A stretch of DNA of 43,075 nucleotides, from assembly GCA_023422635.1 (NCBI GenBank), contig JAFAGO010000026.1:1-43075 (forward strand), given 5' to 3'. Positions 17,218-25,077 of the stretch are shown in pieces. The notes under the pieces were generated by a model that made no database searches, was not told the origin of the DNA, and saw only the letters and a program-made list of their open reading frames with translations. The DNA is from Bacteroidota bacterium (GTDB taxonomy: Bacteria > Bacteroidota > Bacteroidia > Flavobacteriales > Weeksellaceae). The position numbers and the translations under genes are program-made. How positions within the stretch are numbered: position 1 is the stretch's first letter; each line of letters opens with the position of its first letter.

Positions 17218-19131
17218 ATGATCAAGAAACTTTTCATACTATCAGGAATCACATTGTTTTCAGCAGCATTTGCGCAAAACACTCATACCGTAGCAAAAGG
17301 CGAAAGTGCTTATGGAATTGCTCGTAAGTACGGAATGTCGCTCGATGAACTCTACACCTTAAATCCTAAAATTAAAGATGGAAATCTAGGGATTGGAGAA
17401 GTTGTGCTGATTAAAAAAAATGCTGAAAAAGCCAAAGCAAATGCCGCTGCAGTTGCCACAAGCAAAACGGCAAGCATTACGCTAAAACCGAAACAAACCA
17501 TCTACGGAATTACAAAACAATATAAAATTTCTGAAACCGATCTTCGCAAATTAAATCCTGATTTGGATAATCACATGAAAATTGGTGAAAAGGTGATTTT
17601 GCCTTTAGAGAATATTCAAAAGTATGGAGATGAAACGCCGATTGTAAATTCAGAGTCGAATTTAGCATCTCAAATACCAGTAGACAACCAAGTTGATCCT
17701 ATCGATTTAGAAACGGTTGCTGATGAAAACTCTTATATTATTCAAGAAAAGGATAACTACTTTAAAATAGGACGAAAGTTTGGCGTTAGCCAGAAACAAC
17801 TTTTTGCCATGAATCCGGGGCTTGAAGAAAAAGGTTTGCATGCTGGTGACGTTATTCGTGTAAAATCTGGTGGCGTTTCAAGTGAGGTTGTAAAAGAAGA
17901 AAGTCCAGCGCAAACCATTGTAAATACCGCAGCAGGAAAAGTTTCGTCATCCGATGATTATGTTACTTATACAGTGCAGAATGGAGATACCGTTTTCGGA
18001 ATTGTAAATAAGTTCGGAATTTCATTAGATGAATTGTTAGAGTTAAACCCAAGTTTATCTAACGGTTTGAAATCGGGAATGGTTTTGAAAATTAAAAAAC
18101 TAGATGCAGCTTACGTTAAAAAATCTGGTGATGCATTGAACGTTGTTTTGATGTTGCCTTTTGGCTTCGATAGCAATGATTCAAAATACAGAACATTGGC
18201 GAAAGATTTTCTAGAAGGAGCAAAACTTGCTGCGGAAAGAAATGCTGCAAATGGATTAAAGATGGATATCAAAGTGATTGATGCGGGAAGCGAAAGCAGC
18301 TTTAAAAATGCTTTGGTGCAAATTAATCCAGATAATACCGATTTAATTATTGGGCCATTCTTTAAATCCAATATTGTTGAGGTTTTAAATTTTGTTGATC
18401 AACATAAAATCCCTGTCGTGGCACCTTTTGCTAACGCCGACGATCTGTATAACTACAGTAATTTGGTTATTGTAGAAACCAGCGAGCAGGAATATGCAGA
18501 TCGCATTACGAAAGAAGTGAAAGATGTATTTTCCGATCAGAAAATCTATATTCTTACGAGCGCAGATCAAACCAATGCAAAATACCTTAAATCAACTCTT
18601 GAAAAGGAATTGAAAAACCCAAATGTGGTGATTACTTCTTCAGCAGAAGATATTCAATTGGATCAAAATATGATGACGGGGCAATCTGCTCCAGTAATTG
18701 CAGTTTTGGCTTCAGATGATAATAATTTGGCCACAGCATTTTCTAATAAAATAATCGAATTGGGCTCAAGTGTTGAAGGTGTTAAAGCATTTAGCATGTT
18801 CTATTCACCGCAGTTTGATAAAAAAACAGATGAGCTTAGTCAGGCACATTTGGTCTATTTAATGGATAGAAAAATTGATACTGAGGGTTCTTTTGAGAAA
18901 GAAATTTTAGCCAACTTTAAATCTAAATACTGCAAAACACCAAGCAAATATAATGTGATTGGTTTCGATGTGGTGAACGATATGCTTTCCCGCGAAAATA
19001 AAAAAGGAGAAATCCTTAAAAATATGGGCAAAACCCAAACGCAGTTAGCAACTAAATTTGAATTCGAAAGAGCAAAATCCAATGGTGCTTTTGTGAACAA
19101 AGGATACCGTGTAGTTCGATTGATTCCTTAA
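17218..19131 (+). CDS. Secreted four-LysM protein with a periplasmic-binding-like domain
   Basis: The 637-residue protein has a signal peptide ending at AFAQ (residue 20). Four LysM peptidoglycan-binding modules follow at about 22-67, 87-130, 172-216 and 249-294, each with a recognisable ...GI..K(F/Y)..S...L...NP....L..G..L core. The third is the most divergent. From about 307 onward the sequence resembles a type-1 periplasmic binding protein (LNVVLMLPF, FLEGAKLAAE, DLIIGPFFKSN, IPVVAPFAN). This resembles LpoA-like or branched-chain amino-acid receptor folds. A role in cell-wall surveillance or as a regulator of peptidoglycan synthesis is inference. It precedes fabD by 80 bases. Confidence 0.85.
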   Translation: MIKKLFILSGITLFSAAFAQNTHTVAKGESAYGIARKYGMSLDELYTLNPKIKDGNLGIGEVVLIKKNAEKAKANAAAVATSKTASITLKPKQTIYGITKQYKISETDLRKLNPDLDNHMKIGEKVILPLENIQKYGDETPIVNSESNLASQIPVDNQVDPIDLETVADENSYIIQEKDNYFKIGRKFGVSQKQLFAMNPGLEEKGLHAGDVIRVKSGGVSSEVVKEESPAQTIVNTAAGKVSSSDDYVTYTVQNGDTVFGIVNKFGISLDELLELNPSLSNGLKSGMVLKIKKLDAAYVKKSGDALNVVLMLPFGFDSNDSKYRTLAKDFLEGAKLAAERNAANGLKMDIKVIDAGSESSFKNALVQINPDNTDLIIGPFFKSNIVEVLNFVDQHKIPVVAPFANADDLYNYSNLVIVETSEQEYADRITKEVKDVFSDQKIYILTSADQTNAKYLKSTLEKELKNPNVVITSSAEDIQLDQNMMTGQSAPVIAVLASDDNNLATAFSNKIIELGSSVEGVKAFSMFYSPQFDKKTDELSQAHLVYLMDRKIDTEGSFEKEILANFKSKYCKTPSKYNVIGFDVVNDMLSRENKKGEILKNMGKTQTQLATKFEFERAKSNGAFVNKGYRVVRLIP

Positions 19132-19211
19132 TTTTTTACGTGAACATTAGGCACTTTATCTTCGGTAATTTGCCATTTTTATTATTATATATTGTTAATT
19201 AAAACGAATAA

Positions 19212-20087
19212 ATGAAAGCGCTTGTATTCCCCGGACAAGGATCTCAATTTGTTGGAATGGGTAAAGAACTCTACGATTCCAGAAAAGATATTAAAGATTT
19301 AATGGAGTCCGCAAACTCAATTTTAGGATTCGATATTTTGTCCATTATGTTTAATGGAACAGATGAAGATCTTAAAAGAACAGAAGTTACCCAACCTTCA
19401 ATATTCATTCATTCAGTAGCTGCATTAAAAGCGGTAAATGGTATTGGCGCCGAGATGGTTGCTGGGCATTCCTTAGGTGAATTTTCTGCATTAGTTGCAA
19501 ATGGTGTTCTTTCTTTTGATGATGGATTAACCTTGGTTGCGCAAAGAGCGAAAGCGATGCAAGAAGCGTGCGATGCCAACCCAAGTTCAATGGCTGCAAT
19601 CTTAGGTTTAGAAGATTGTAAAGTGGAGGAAATTTGTGCGAGTATTGAGGGAATTGTAGTGCCGGCAAATTACAATTGCCCTGGTCAGTTGGTGATTTCC
19701 GGAGAAACCTTAGCGGTAGAAAAAGCATGTGAAGCAATGAAAGCAGCTGGAGCAAAAAGAGCTTTAATGCTTCCTGTAAATGGTGCTTTTCATTCGCCTT
19801 TAATGAAACCAGCTCAAGAAAAGTTAGCCGTTGCTATTGAGCAAACCAAGTTTCGTAAAGCTATGCTTCCGGTATACCAAAATATTACAACAACTGCCGT
19901 TTCTGATCCTGAAGAAATTAAGCGTAATCTCATCGCACAGCTTACAGGACCTGTGAAGTGGACACAGTCGGTACAAAATATGATTAAGGACGGAGCGAAA
20001 CAATTTGTTGAAGTTGGACCAGGTAAAACTTTACAAGGTCTTATTCGCAAGATTGATAGTTCCGTAGAAGTTTCATCAGCACTTTAA
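19212..20087 (+). CDS. fabD: Malonyl-CoA:ACP transacylase FabD
   Basis: It transfers the malonyl group from coenzyme A to acyl carrier protein, supplying the extender unit for fatty-acid synthesis. The 291-residue protein has the N-terminal FPGQGSQ motif (6-12), the nucleophile S87 in GHSLGE (85-90) and the catalytic histidine H194 in GAFHSPLM. It is complete and of normal length. The following GHMP kinase begins 11 bases after the stop, so they are probably co-transcribed. This gene is not in a fab cluster with fabH/fabG/acpP. Confidence 0.97.
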   Translation: MKALVFPGQGSQFVGMGKELYDSRKDIKDLMESANSILGFDILSIMFNGTDEDLKRTEVTQPSIFIHSVAALKAVNGIGAEMVAGHSLGEFSALVANGVLSFDDGLTLVAQRAKAMQEACDANPSSMAAILGLEDCKVEEICASIEGIVVPANYNCPGQLVISGETLAVEKACEAMKAAGAKRALMLPVNGAFHSPLMKPAQEKLAVAIEQTKFRKAMLPVYQNITTTAVSDPEEIKRNLIAQLTGPVKWTQSVQNMIKDGAKQFVEVGPGKTLQGLIRKIDSSVEVSSAL

Positions 20088-20098
20088 TTCAGAAAGCA

Positions 20099-21007
20099 AT
20101 GAGCGACAGGATATTTTCACCTGGTAAATTATTGCTTACCTCCGAATATGTTGTGCTCGATGGTGCATTAGCATTGGCTGTTCCTACAAAAAAGGGACAG
20201 TCGTTTTGTTTTAAGGAGATAGATGATTCCCAATCTTTACTCTATTGGCAAGCGTACCATGAAGAGCAATTATGGTTAAATGTTTGTTTAAATTATAGAA
20301 CGTTCCAAATTCTGGAAACCAATCTTCCTGAAGCAGCTGCATTTATTGTAAAAGTTATTGGCATTTTGAAGGAACTTTCTACAGCAAAGTTGCATTCAAA
20401 CAACAGTTATCATATTAAAACCAATTTAGAATTCCCATCAGATTTCGGATGGGGCAGCAGTTCTACATTAATGAATAACCTTGCAGAATGGGCGGATGTT
20501 GATCCTTTTCAATTGAACGATATTGCCTTAGGAGGAAGTGGTTACGATATCGCTGTAGCGATGGAAAAATCTGCTGTTTTGTTTCAGATTCAAGAGGGTA
20601 AACGAAATGTGGAAAAAATACAGTTTTCTCCTTTATTTAAGGACGATTTGCTACTCATTCACCTTAATCGTAAACAAGATTCTCGCCAAGCAATTCAGCA
20701 TTATCGCTCGCAAGAAAAACCAAAACATTTGATTGCTGAATTTACGTCAATCACAAAAGCGGTTTTGGAATGCAATAATTTGGAAAATTTTTCACATTTG
20801 ATGCTTGTTCACGAACAACAGCTTTCGGATTTTCTCCAAATTCCCCCAGTGAAAGAAATTTATTTTAAAAACTGCCCTTCTTTCGTTAAAAGTCTTGGCG
20901 GTTGGGGCGGAGATTTTGTGATGGCCTCTAAGTTTGAAGGATATCAAGCATGGTTTTCGGAAAGAGGTTTCTTTACTATTTTTACATTTACCGATGTAAT
21001 TGATTGA
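20099..21007 (+). CDS. GYDIA-family GHMP kinase (mevalonate-kinase-like)
   Basis: This is a 302-residue member of the galacto/homoserine/mevalonate/phosphomevalonate kinase superfamily. It begins with the substrate-site motif SPGKLLLTSEYVVLDG (7-22), has the ATP-binding GWGSSST loop (117-123), and the GSGYDIA motif (146-152) that names this Bacteroidota group. The C-terminal motif SLGGWGGDFV corresponds to GHMP motif 3. The substrate is not established. A mevalonate-pathway role is suggested by family similarity but is not shown by context, since its neighbours are fabD and pckA. Confidence 0.88.
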   Translation: MSDRIFSPGKLLLTSEYVVLDGALALAVPTKKGQSFCFKEIDDSQSLLYWQAYHEEQLWLNVCLNYRTFQILETNLPEAAAFIVKVIGILKELSTAKLHSNNSYHIKTNLEFPSDFGWGSSSTLMNNLAEWADVDPFQLNDIALGGSGYDIAVAMEKSAVLFQIQEGKRNVEKIQFSPLFKDDLLLIHLNRKQDSRQAIQHYRSQEKPKHLIAEFTSITKAVLECNNLENFSHLMLVHEQQLSDFLQIPPVKEIYFKNCPSFVKSLGGWGGDFVMASKFEGYQAWFSERGFFTIFTFTDVID

Positions 21008-21095
21008 TTTTCAATTCGTTTTGTATTATTTTTTTTTCTTGTTGAATCTGACGAATATCAGTATCTTATACACAACGTTTCGTTTTGGATTTAAC

Positions 21096-21103
21096 TAACT
21101 TTG
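21096..21103 (+). promoter_or_regulatory. -7 element of the pckA promoter
   Basis: TAACTTTG is a full TAnnTTTG match, 36 bases before the pckA ATG at 21140. The longest reading frame would start with a TTG inside this element, which argues for the downstream ATG. Confidence 0.6.
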
Positions 21104-21139
21104 AAAAGCAATAATAAGAGTTTAAGAAATATAATACTT

Positions 21140-22744
21140 ATGAAGAACATCAGAATCATTCAGGAACTTCACGAACTAGGAATTACCGGTTATCATGAAG
21201 TAGTGTACAACCCAACTTACGAAGAGCTTTTCAAAGCAGAAACTTCTACCAAAAACAAAGGTTTCGAAAAAGGAGCCGTTACTGATCTTGGTGCAGTTGC
21301 CGTAAAAACAGGTGTTTTTACCGGCCGTTCTCCTAAAGACCGTTATATCGTTAAAGATTCGGTTACAGAAGATACGATTTGTTGGGACGGAAAGGTGAAC
21401 TTTCCTACTACACCGCAGATTTTTAGCCACTGTAAAGATTTGGTTTTGGAGCAACTTTCGCAATCGAAAAGATTATACGTTGTAGATGCCTTTTGTGGTA
21501 CCAATCCTGATACAAGACTAAAAGTGAGATTCGTTATGGAAGTGGCTTGGCAAGCGCATTTCGTAACCAATATGTTTATTCGTCCATCACATTACGAACT
21601 TGAAAATTTCGGAGAGCCAGATTTTATCGTAATGAATGGTTCCAAAACGGTTAATCCAGATTGGAAAGAGCAAGGATTGAATTCTGAAAACTTTGTAATG
21701 TTTAATCTTACCGAGAAAATCCAAATTATTGGTGGTACTTGGTATGGTGGTGAAATGAAGAAAGGTATGTTCGCAATGATGAACTACTATCTTCCATTAA
21801 AAGGAATGGCTTCTATGCACTGTTCTGCCAACGTTGGTGAAGAAGGTGATGTTGCGTTATTTTTCGGTCTTTCCGGAACTGGTAAAACGACACTTTCTGC
21901 CGATCCAAAACGTTATTTAATTGGTGATGATGAGCACGGATGGGATGATCACGGTGTGTTCAACTACGAAGGAGGTTGCTACGCAAAAGTAATCGACTTA
22001 AGTGAAGAAAAAGAACCCGATATTTACCGCGCAATTAAAAGAGATGCACTTCTTGAAAACGTTGTCGTAAACGAATATGGTGAAGTAGATTTCAAAGATA
22101 ATTCTATTACAGAAAATACAAGAGTTTCTTATCCAATCTACAATATCAACAAAATTGTATTGCCATCAAAAGCAGGGCACGCTAAAAAAATCGTTTATCT
22201 TTCTGCAGATGCATTTGGAGTATTACCTCCAGTTTCAGTATTAAATGAAGACCAAGCACAATACCACTTCTTATGCGGATATACTTCCAAATTAGCAGGA
22301 ACTGAAAGAGGAATTACAGAACCTCAACCTTCATTCTCTCCAGCATTTGGTGAAGCGTTCTTAACCTTGCATCCAACGATGTATTCTAAAACCTTAATTG
22401 GTAAAATGAAAGAACATGGCGCAAAAGCATATTTGGTGAATACAGGATGGAACGGTACAGGAAAAAGAATTTCTTTGAAAGATACAAGAGCGATTATTGA
22501 TGCAATTATCGACGGAAGCATCGACTCTGCACCTAAAACAACGGTTCCAGTATTAAACCTTGAAATTCCAACAGCGCTTCCACATGTAAGCGAAGGAATT
22601 TTAGATCCAAGAGATACCTATAGCAATGCAGCAGAATGGGAAGCAAAAGCAAAAGAACTAGGCGCGAAATATATTGAGAACTTCAAACAGTATTGCGATA
22701 CCGAAGAAGGAAAACGCTTAATTGCTGCAGGACCACAACTATAA
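21140..22744 (+). CDS. pckA: ATP-dependent phosphoenolpyruvate carboxykinase
   Basis: PckA interconverts oxaloacetate and phosphoenolpyruvate with ATP, for gluconeogenesis or, in some Bacteroidota, CO2 fixation toward succinate. From the ATG at 21140 the protein is 534 residues, the normal length. Key motifs are TGRSPKDRY (substrate loop), GTWYGGEMKKG, the kinase-1a P-loop GLSGTGKTTLS (about 243-253), the metal-binding LIGDDEHGW segment, and the ENTRVSYPI segment. An ATG start beginning MKNIRIIQEL matches the family N-terminus. A convergent terminator separates it from aroQ. Confidence 0.97.
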   Translation: MKNIRIIQELHELGITGYHEVVYNPTYEELFKAETSTKNKGFEKGAVTDLGAVAVKTGVFTGRSPKDRYIVKDSVTEDTICWDGKVNFPTTPQIFSHCKDLVLEQLSQSKRLYVVDAFCGTNPDTRLKVRFVMEVAWQAHFVTNMFIRPSHYELENFGEPDFIVMNGSKTVNPDWKEQGLNSENFVMFNLTEKIQIIGGTWYGGEMKKGMFAMMNYYLPLKGMASMHCSANVGEEGDVALFFGLSGTGKTTLSADPKRYLIGDDEHGWDDHGVFNYEGGCYAKVIDLSEEKEPDIYRAIKRDALLENVVVNEYGEVDFKDNSITENTRVSYPIYNINKIVLPSKAGHAKKIVYLSADAFGVLPPVSVLNEDQAQYHFLCGYTSKLAGTERGITEPQPSFSPAFGEAFLTLHPTMYSKTLIGKMKEHGAKAYLVNTGWNGTGKRISLKDTRAIIDAIIDGSIDSAPKTTVPVLNLEIPTALPHVSEGILDPRDTYSNAAEWEAKAKELGAKYIENFKQYCDTEEGKRLIAAGPQL

Positions 22745-22769
22745 CCTTTACAGATAAATTAATTTTGGT

Positions 22770-22805
22770 AAACTCTTTGGGAATTTTTTCCTAAGGAGTT
22801 TTTTT
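22770..22805 (+). terminator. Rho-independent terminator after pckA
   Basis: A 14-pair stem with two G-U pairs runs from AAACTC (22770) to GAGTTT (about 22796-22801) around a TTTT-rich loop, followed by T residues. It sits between convergent pckA and aroQ and could act in both directions. Confidence 0.8.
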
Positions 22806-22814
22806 ATATCGTTT

Positions 22815-23225
22815 TTAATCGATTAAGCTTTCGATGGCAAGTTGATATCCTTTGAGTCCAAAACCTGAAATTAAAGCATCAGTATTGGCTGCAGTCACGG
22901 ATTTTTGACGAAACTCTTCTCGTTTATAGATGTTGCTAATGTGTACCTCAATTTTAGGAAGGTTGATGTTTTTCAAACAATCTGCAATCGCATAGGAGTA
23001 ATGGGTAAAAGCACCTGCATTTAAAATGAGCGCATCGTAATCATTTTGTTGTAATCGATCGATAATACCACCTTCCCAATTGGATTGGAAATACTGAAGA
23101 TCTAATTGTGCATATTTCGCTTTTAGCGTTCCTAAGAAGTCTTCCATTGAAGTGGTACCATAAATCTGTGGTTCACGTGTTCCCAAAAGATTTAAATTGG
23201 GGCCATTTACAATTAAAATTCGCAT
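22815..23225 (-). CDS. aroQ: Type II 3-dehydroquinate dehydratase
   Basis: It converts 3-dehydroquinate to 3-dehydroshikimate in the shikimate pathway for aromatic amino acids. The 136-residue protein has the N-terminal GPNLNLLG motif (8-15), the catalytic tyrosine Y22, the NAGAFTHYS segment (69-77) and the catalytic histidine H95 in EVHISNIYKREEFR. The usual SNxEG is present as SNWEG. I start at the ATG at 23225 rather than the upstream in-frame codon because MRILIVNGPN is the family N-terminus. It lies downstream of the terminator following tRNA-Glu, so it needs its own promoter. Confidence 0.95.
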   Translation of the reverse strand: MRILIVNGPNLNLLGTREPQIYGTTSMEDFLGTLKAKYAQLDLQYFQSNWEGGIIDRLQQNDYDALILNAGAFTHYSYAIADCLKNINLPKIEVHISNIYKREEFRQKSVTAANTDALISGFGLKGYQLAIESLID

Positions 23226-23238
23226 ATAAGTATTTTTG

Positions 23239-23246
23239 TAAAGGTA
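23239..23246 (-). promoter_or_regulatory. Possible -7 element of aroQ
   Basis: The minus strand reads TACCTTTA, one mismatch from TAnnTTTG, 13 bases before the aroQ ATG and just after the tRNA terminator. The -33 TTG is not evident. Confidence 0.3.
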
Positions 23247-23256
23247 GCTATAAAAC

Positions 23257-23289
23257 AAAAAAAATCTTCAGATATTTCTGAAGATTTTT
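23257..23289 (-). terminator. Rho-independent terminator after tRNA-Glu
   Basis: A perfect 13-pair stem (plus-strand 23260-23272 with 23277-23289) has a four-base loop. On the minus strand it is followed by a T run of eight (A run at 23257-23264 on the plus strand). It begins three bases after the tRNA 3' end. Confidence 0.92.
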
Positions 23290-23291
23290 CG

Positions 23292-23363
23292 TAGCCCGTA
23301 GGGGAATCGAACCCCTCTTACCAGAATGAAAATCTGAGGTCCTAACCGATAGACGAACGGGCC
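23292..23363 (-). tRNA. tRNA-Glu (anticodon TTC)
   Basis: The minus strand forms a complete cloverleaf. It has a seven-pair acceptor stem GGCCCGT/ACGGGCT (one G-U), an anticodon arm TCAGA-TTTTCAT-TCTGG with anticodon TTC, and a T arm AGGGG-TTCGATT-CCCCT. The CCA end is not encoded. It lies 12 bases downstream of rpsT on the same strand with no terminator between them. Confidence 0.95.
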
Positions 23364-23375
23364 GCTAGATTTTTA

Positions 23376-23630
23376 TTACGCTAACTTGTTAACGTGCTTT
23401 GTAAGCTTGCTTTTCAAGTTTGCTGCTTTATTCTTGTGAATAATATTCTTTTTAGCTAATTTGTCAAGCAAAGAAATTACTTTAGGCAATTGCTCTTGTG
23501 CTGCATTTTTATCTTCTTCGCTTCTTAATACTTTCATTGCTGATCTAGCAGTTTTGTGATAGTATCTGTTACGCAATCTCTTTACTGCGTTTTGTCTAAT
23601 TCTCTTAAGTGCTGATTTATGATTTGCCAT
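23376..23630 (-). CDS. rpsT: 30S ribosomal protein S20
   Basis: S20 is a small primary-binding protein of the 30S subunit that contacts 16S rRNA. The 84-residue lysine- and arginine-rich helical protein begins MANHKSALKRIRQN, with NRYYHKTARSAMK in the middle and the usual NIIHKNKAANLKSKLTKH end. It has a strong TTG-N19-TATCTTTG promoter at 23653-23682 and is probably co-transcribed with tRNA-Glu downstream. Confidence 0.97.
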   Translation of the reverse strand: MANHKSALKRIRQNAVKRLRNRYYHKTARSAMKVLRSEEDKNAAQEQLPKVISLLDKLAKKNIIHKNKAANLKSKLTKHVNKLA

Positions 23631-23652
23631 GTTTGCTTCTCAATTGTGGGTG

Positions 23653-23682
23653 CAAAGATATAGGTTTTTTGTTTATCTCCAA
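23653..23682 (-). promoter_or_regulatory. Promoter of rpsT-tRNA-Glu (TTG-N19-TATCTTTG)
   Basis: On the minus strand TTG (23680-23682) precedes TATCTTTG (23653-23660) by 19 bases. It lies 22 bases before the rpsT ATG. The arrangement and the -7 sequence are the same as at the rimP promoter. Confidence 0.75.
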
Positions 23683-23737
23683 ATTTTTCTGCAAAAAATT
23701 TTAAAAAAAATTCACTTTTTTTTCGGAACGCAGCCCT

Positions 23738-25024
23738 TTATTTGTAGGATTTTTGGATTACAACGTTCTTAATTCCCTTATCCTCAAGGGATTTCATTTC
23801 TTTAATCGCTAATTCTAAAGTTTTGAATTTTCCATAGGTATAAATGAAAATTCCGTTCACTTTTTCGCGCTCAACATTTTTTAAAGTTGTTAATACGTAA
23901 GAATTCGAGCTCAATTTATTTTTAGATGCGGCGAGTTCAAGGGTATAATATCCGGATGCCATTGATTGATTCGGAACAAAACTTATGGAAACTGCATTTT
24001 TAAATCCAGCATCTTTTGCTGTTTTAAGATTATTATCGCGTACCGAAGCTAAGTTGGTATTGGCGTAGTAATATTTATACAGGTTGCCTTCTTTGATTGG
24101 TAGAATGTATTTGAGGCCTTTTAAAGCGGGATCGCCATCATTATAACGGGAAGGGGAACTCATTACGAGAATTCTGAAATCATTCGATAATGGCTTTTCA
24201 ACCGGTTTTTCTGGAACTTTTGGGGTAAGTACACCACCGTTTCTGTCCATTGTTTTTTTGTAACTCAGAATTGCGTTGTAGATACTTTCTGCAATATCAC
24301 TTTGTCCTTTATCGGAAGCCAAATACATGGCATCATTATAATTGCTGATAAATCCGGTTTCAATTAATACGGATGGCATTGCATTAAGACGGAGAACGTG
24401 CAAATTCTGTTGCTTAACACCTCGAGAATATCTTTGGTCTTTATTTACGAAGTTATCTTCTACAAAACTACCGAACAATAGACTGCTTTCAAGGTATTTG
24501 CTTTGTTGTATTTTCAATGCAATTAAAGATTCTGGTGATCGTGGATCATAAGTTGCAAACATTTGTTTGTCCTTTTCATCCAAATAAATTACATCATTTT
24601 CTGCTTTAGCAACTTCGAGGTTGGTTTTATTTTGATCCGGACCCATCACAAAAGTTTCAGTTCCGTATGGTGAAGTTTTAGTGTTGGCGTTTACGTGTAC
24701 AGAAATAAATAAATCTGCCTTGCTTCTATTGGCTAAGTTGGTACGGTCGGTTAAGGAAGGATATTCATCAATCTTTCGGGTGTAGACGACTTTGTAATCC
24801 TTATTCTTTTCTAGCATTCGTCCTAATTTAAGAACAATTGCGAGTGTTATATCTTTTTCTCGTAACGTGCCAGTGTCTGAATAATAACGATTTGCACCAT
24901 GGTCGCTTCCGCCATGTCCCGCATCCAACACAATTGTAAATTTTTTCTGCGCATTTACAACCGCTGAAAATAGCAAGACAAGGAGAAGAATGTGCTTTTT
25001 AAAATAAAATCTTTTGCTAATCAT
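23738..25024 (-). CDS. N-acetylmuramoyl-L-alanine amidase (Amidase_3) with SPOR-like C-terminus
   Basis: It is predicted to cleave the amide bond between MurNAc and the stem peptide in the periplasm during cell separation or wall turnover. From the ATG at 25024 the protein is 428 residues, with a signal peptide ending VVNAQ (residue 26). Zinc ligands appear as H37 (DAGHGG), E56 (LREKD) and H110 (FISVHVNA), and the catalytic glutamate in IETGF is near 235. The C-terminal roughly 140 residues contain two SPOR-like segments ending IKNVVIQKSYK, suggesting binding to denuded glycan at the septum. A longer start at 25060 would overlap the divergent lptD promoter. Confidence 0.9.
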   Translation of the reverse strand: MISKRFYFKKHILLLVLLFSAVVNAQKKFTIVLDAGHGGSDHGANRYYSDTGTLREKDITLAIVLKLGRMLEKNKDYKVVYTRKIDEYPSLTDRTNLANRSKADLFISVHVNANTKTSPYGTETFVMGPDQNKTNLEVAKAENDVIYLDEKDKQMFATYDPRSPESLIALKIQQSKYLESSLLFGSFVEDNFVNKDQRYSRGVKQQNLHVLRLNAMPSVLIETGFISNYNDAMYLASDKGQSDIAESIYNAILSYKKTMDRNGGVLTPKVPEKPVEKPLSNDFRILVMSSPSRYNDGDPALKGLKYILPIKEGNLYKYYYANTNLASVRDNNLKTAKDAGFKNAVSISFVPNQSMASGYYTLELAASKNKLSSNSYVLTTLKNVEREKVNGIFIYTYGKFKTLELAIKEMKSLEDKGIKNVVIQKSYK

Positions 25025-25045
25025 TTTAAAATATAAAAATTGTTT

Positions 25046-25053
25046 TAATTTTG
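25046..25053 (+). promoter_or_regulatory. -7 element of lptD
   Basis: TAATTTTG matches TAnnTTTG and lies 24 bases before the TTG start at 25078. The -33 element is not clear. Confidence 0.5.
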
Positions 25054-25077
25054 AACCCATTATTCATACCGAAAGAT

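Noticed and set aside
19405..19755. Minus-strand open frame opposite fabD
   Set aside because: Composition is Leu/Gln/His-rich and it lies wholly antisense to the strongly supported fabD.
21101..21139. TTG start for pckA thirteen codons upstream
   Set aside because: The TTG is part of the -7 element TAACTTTG, and the family N-terminus fits the ATG at 21140.
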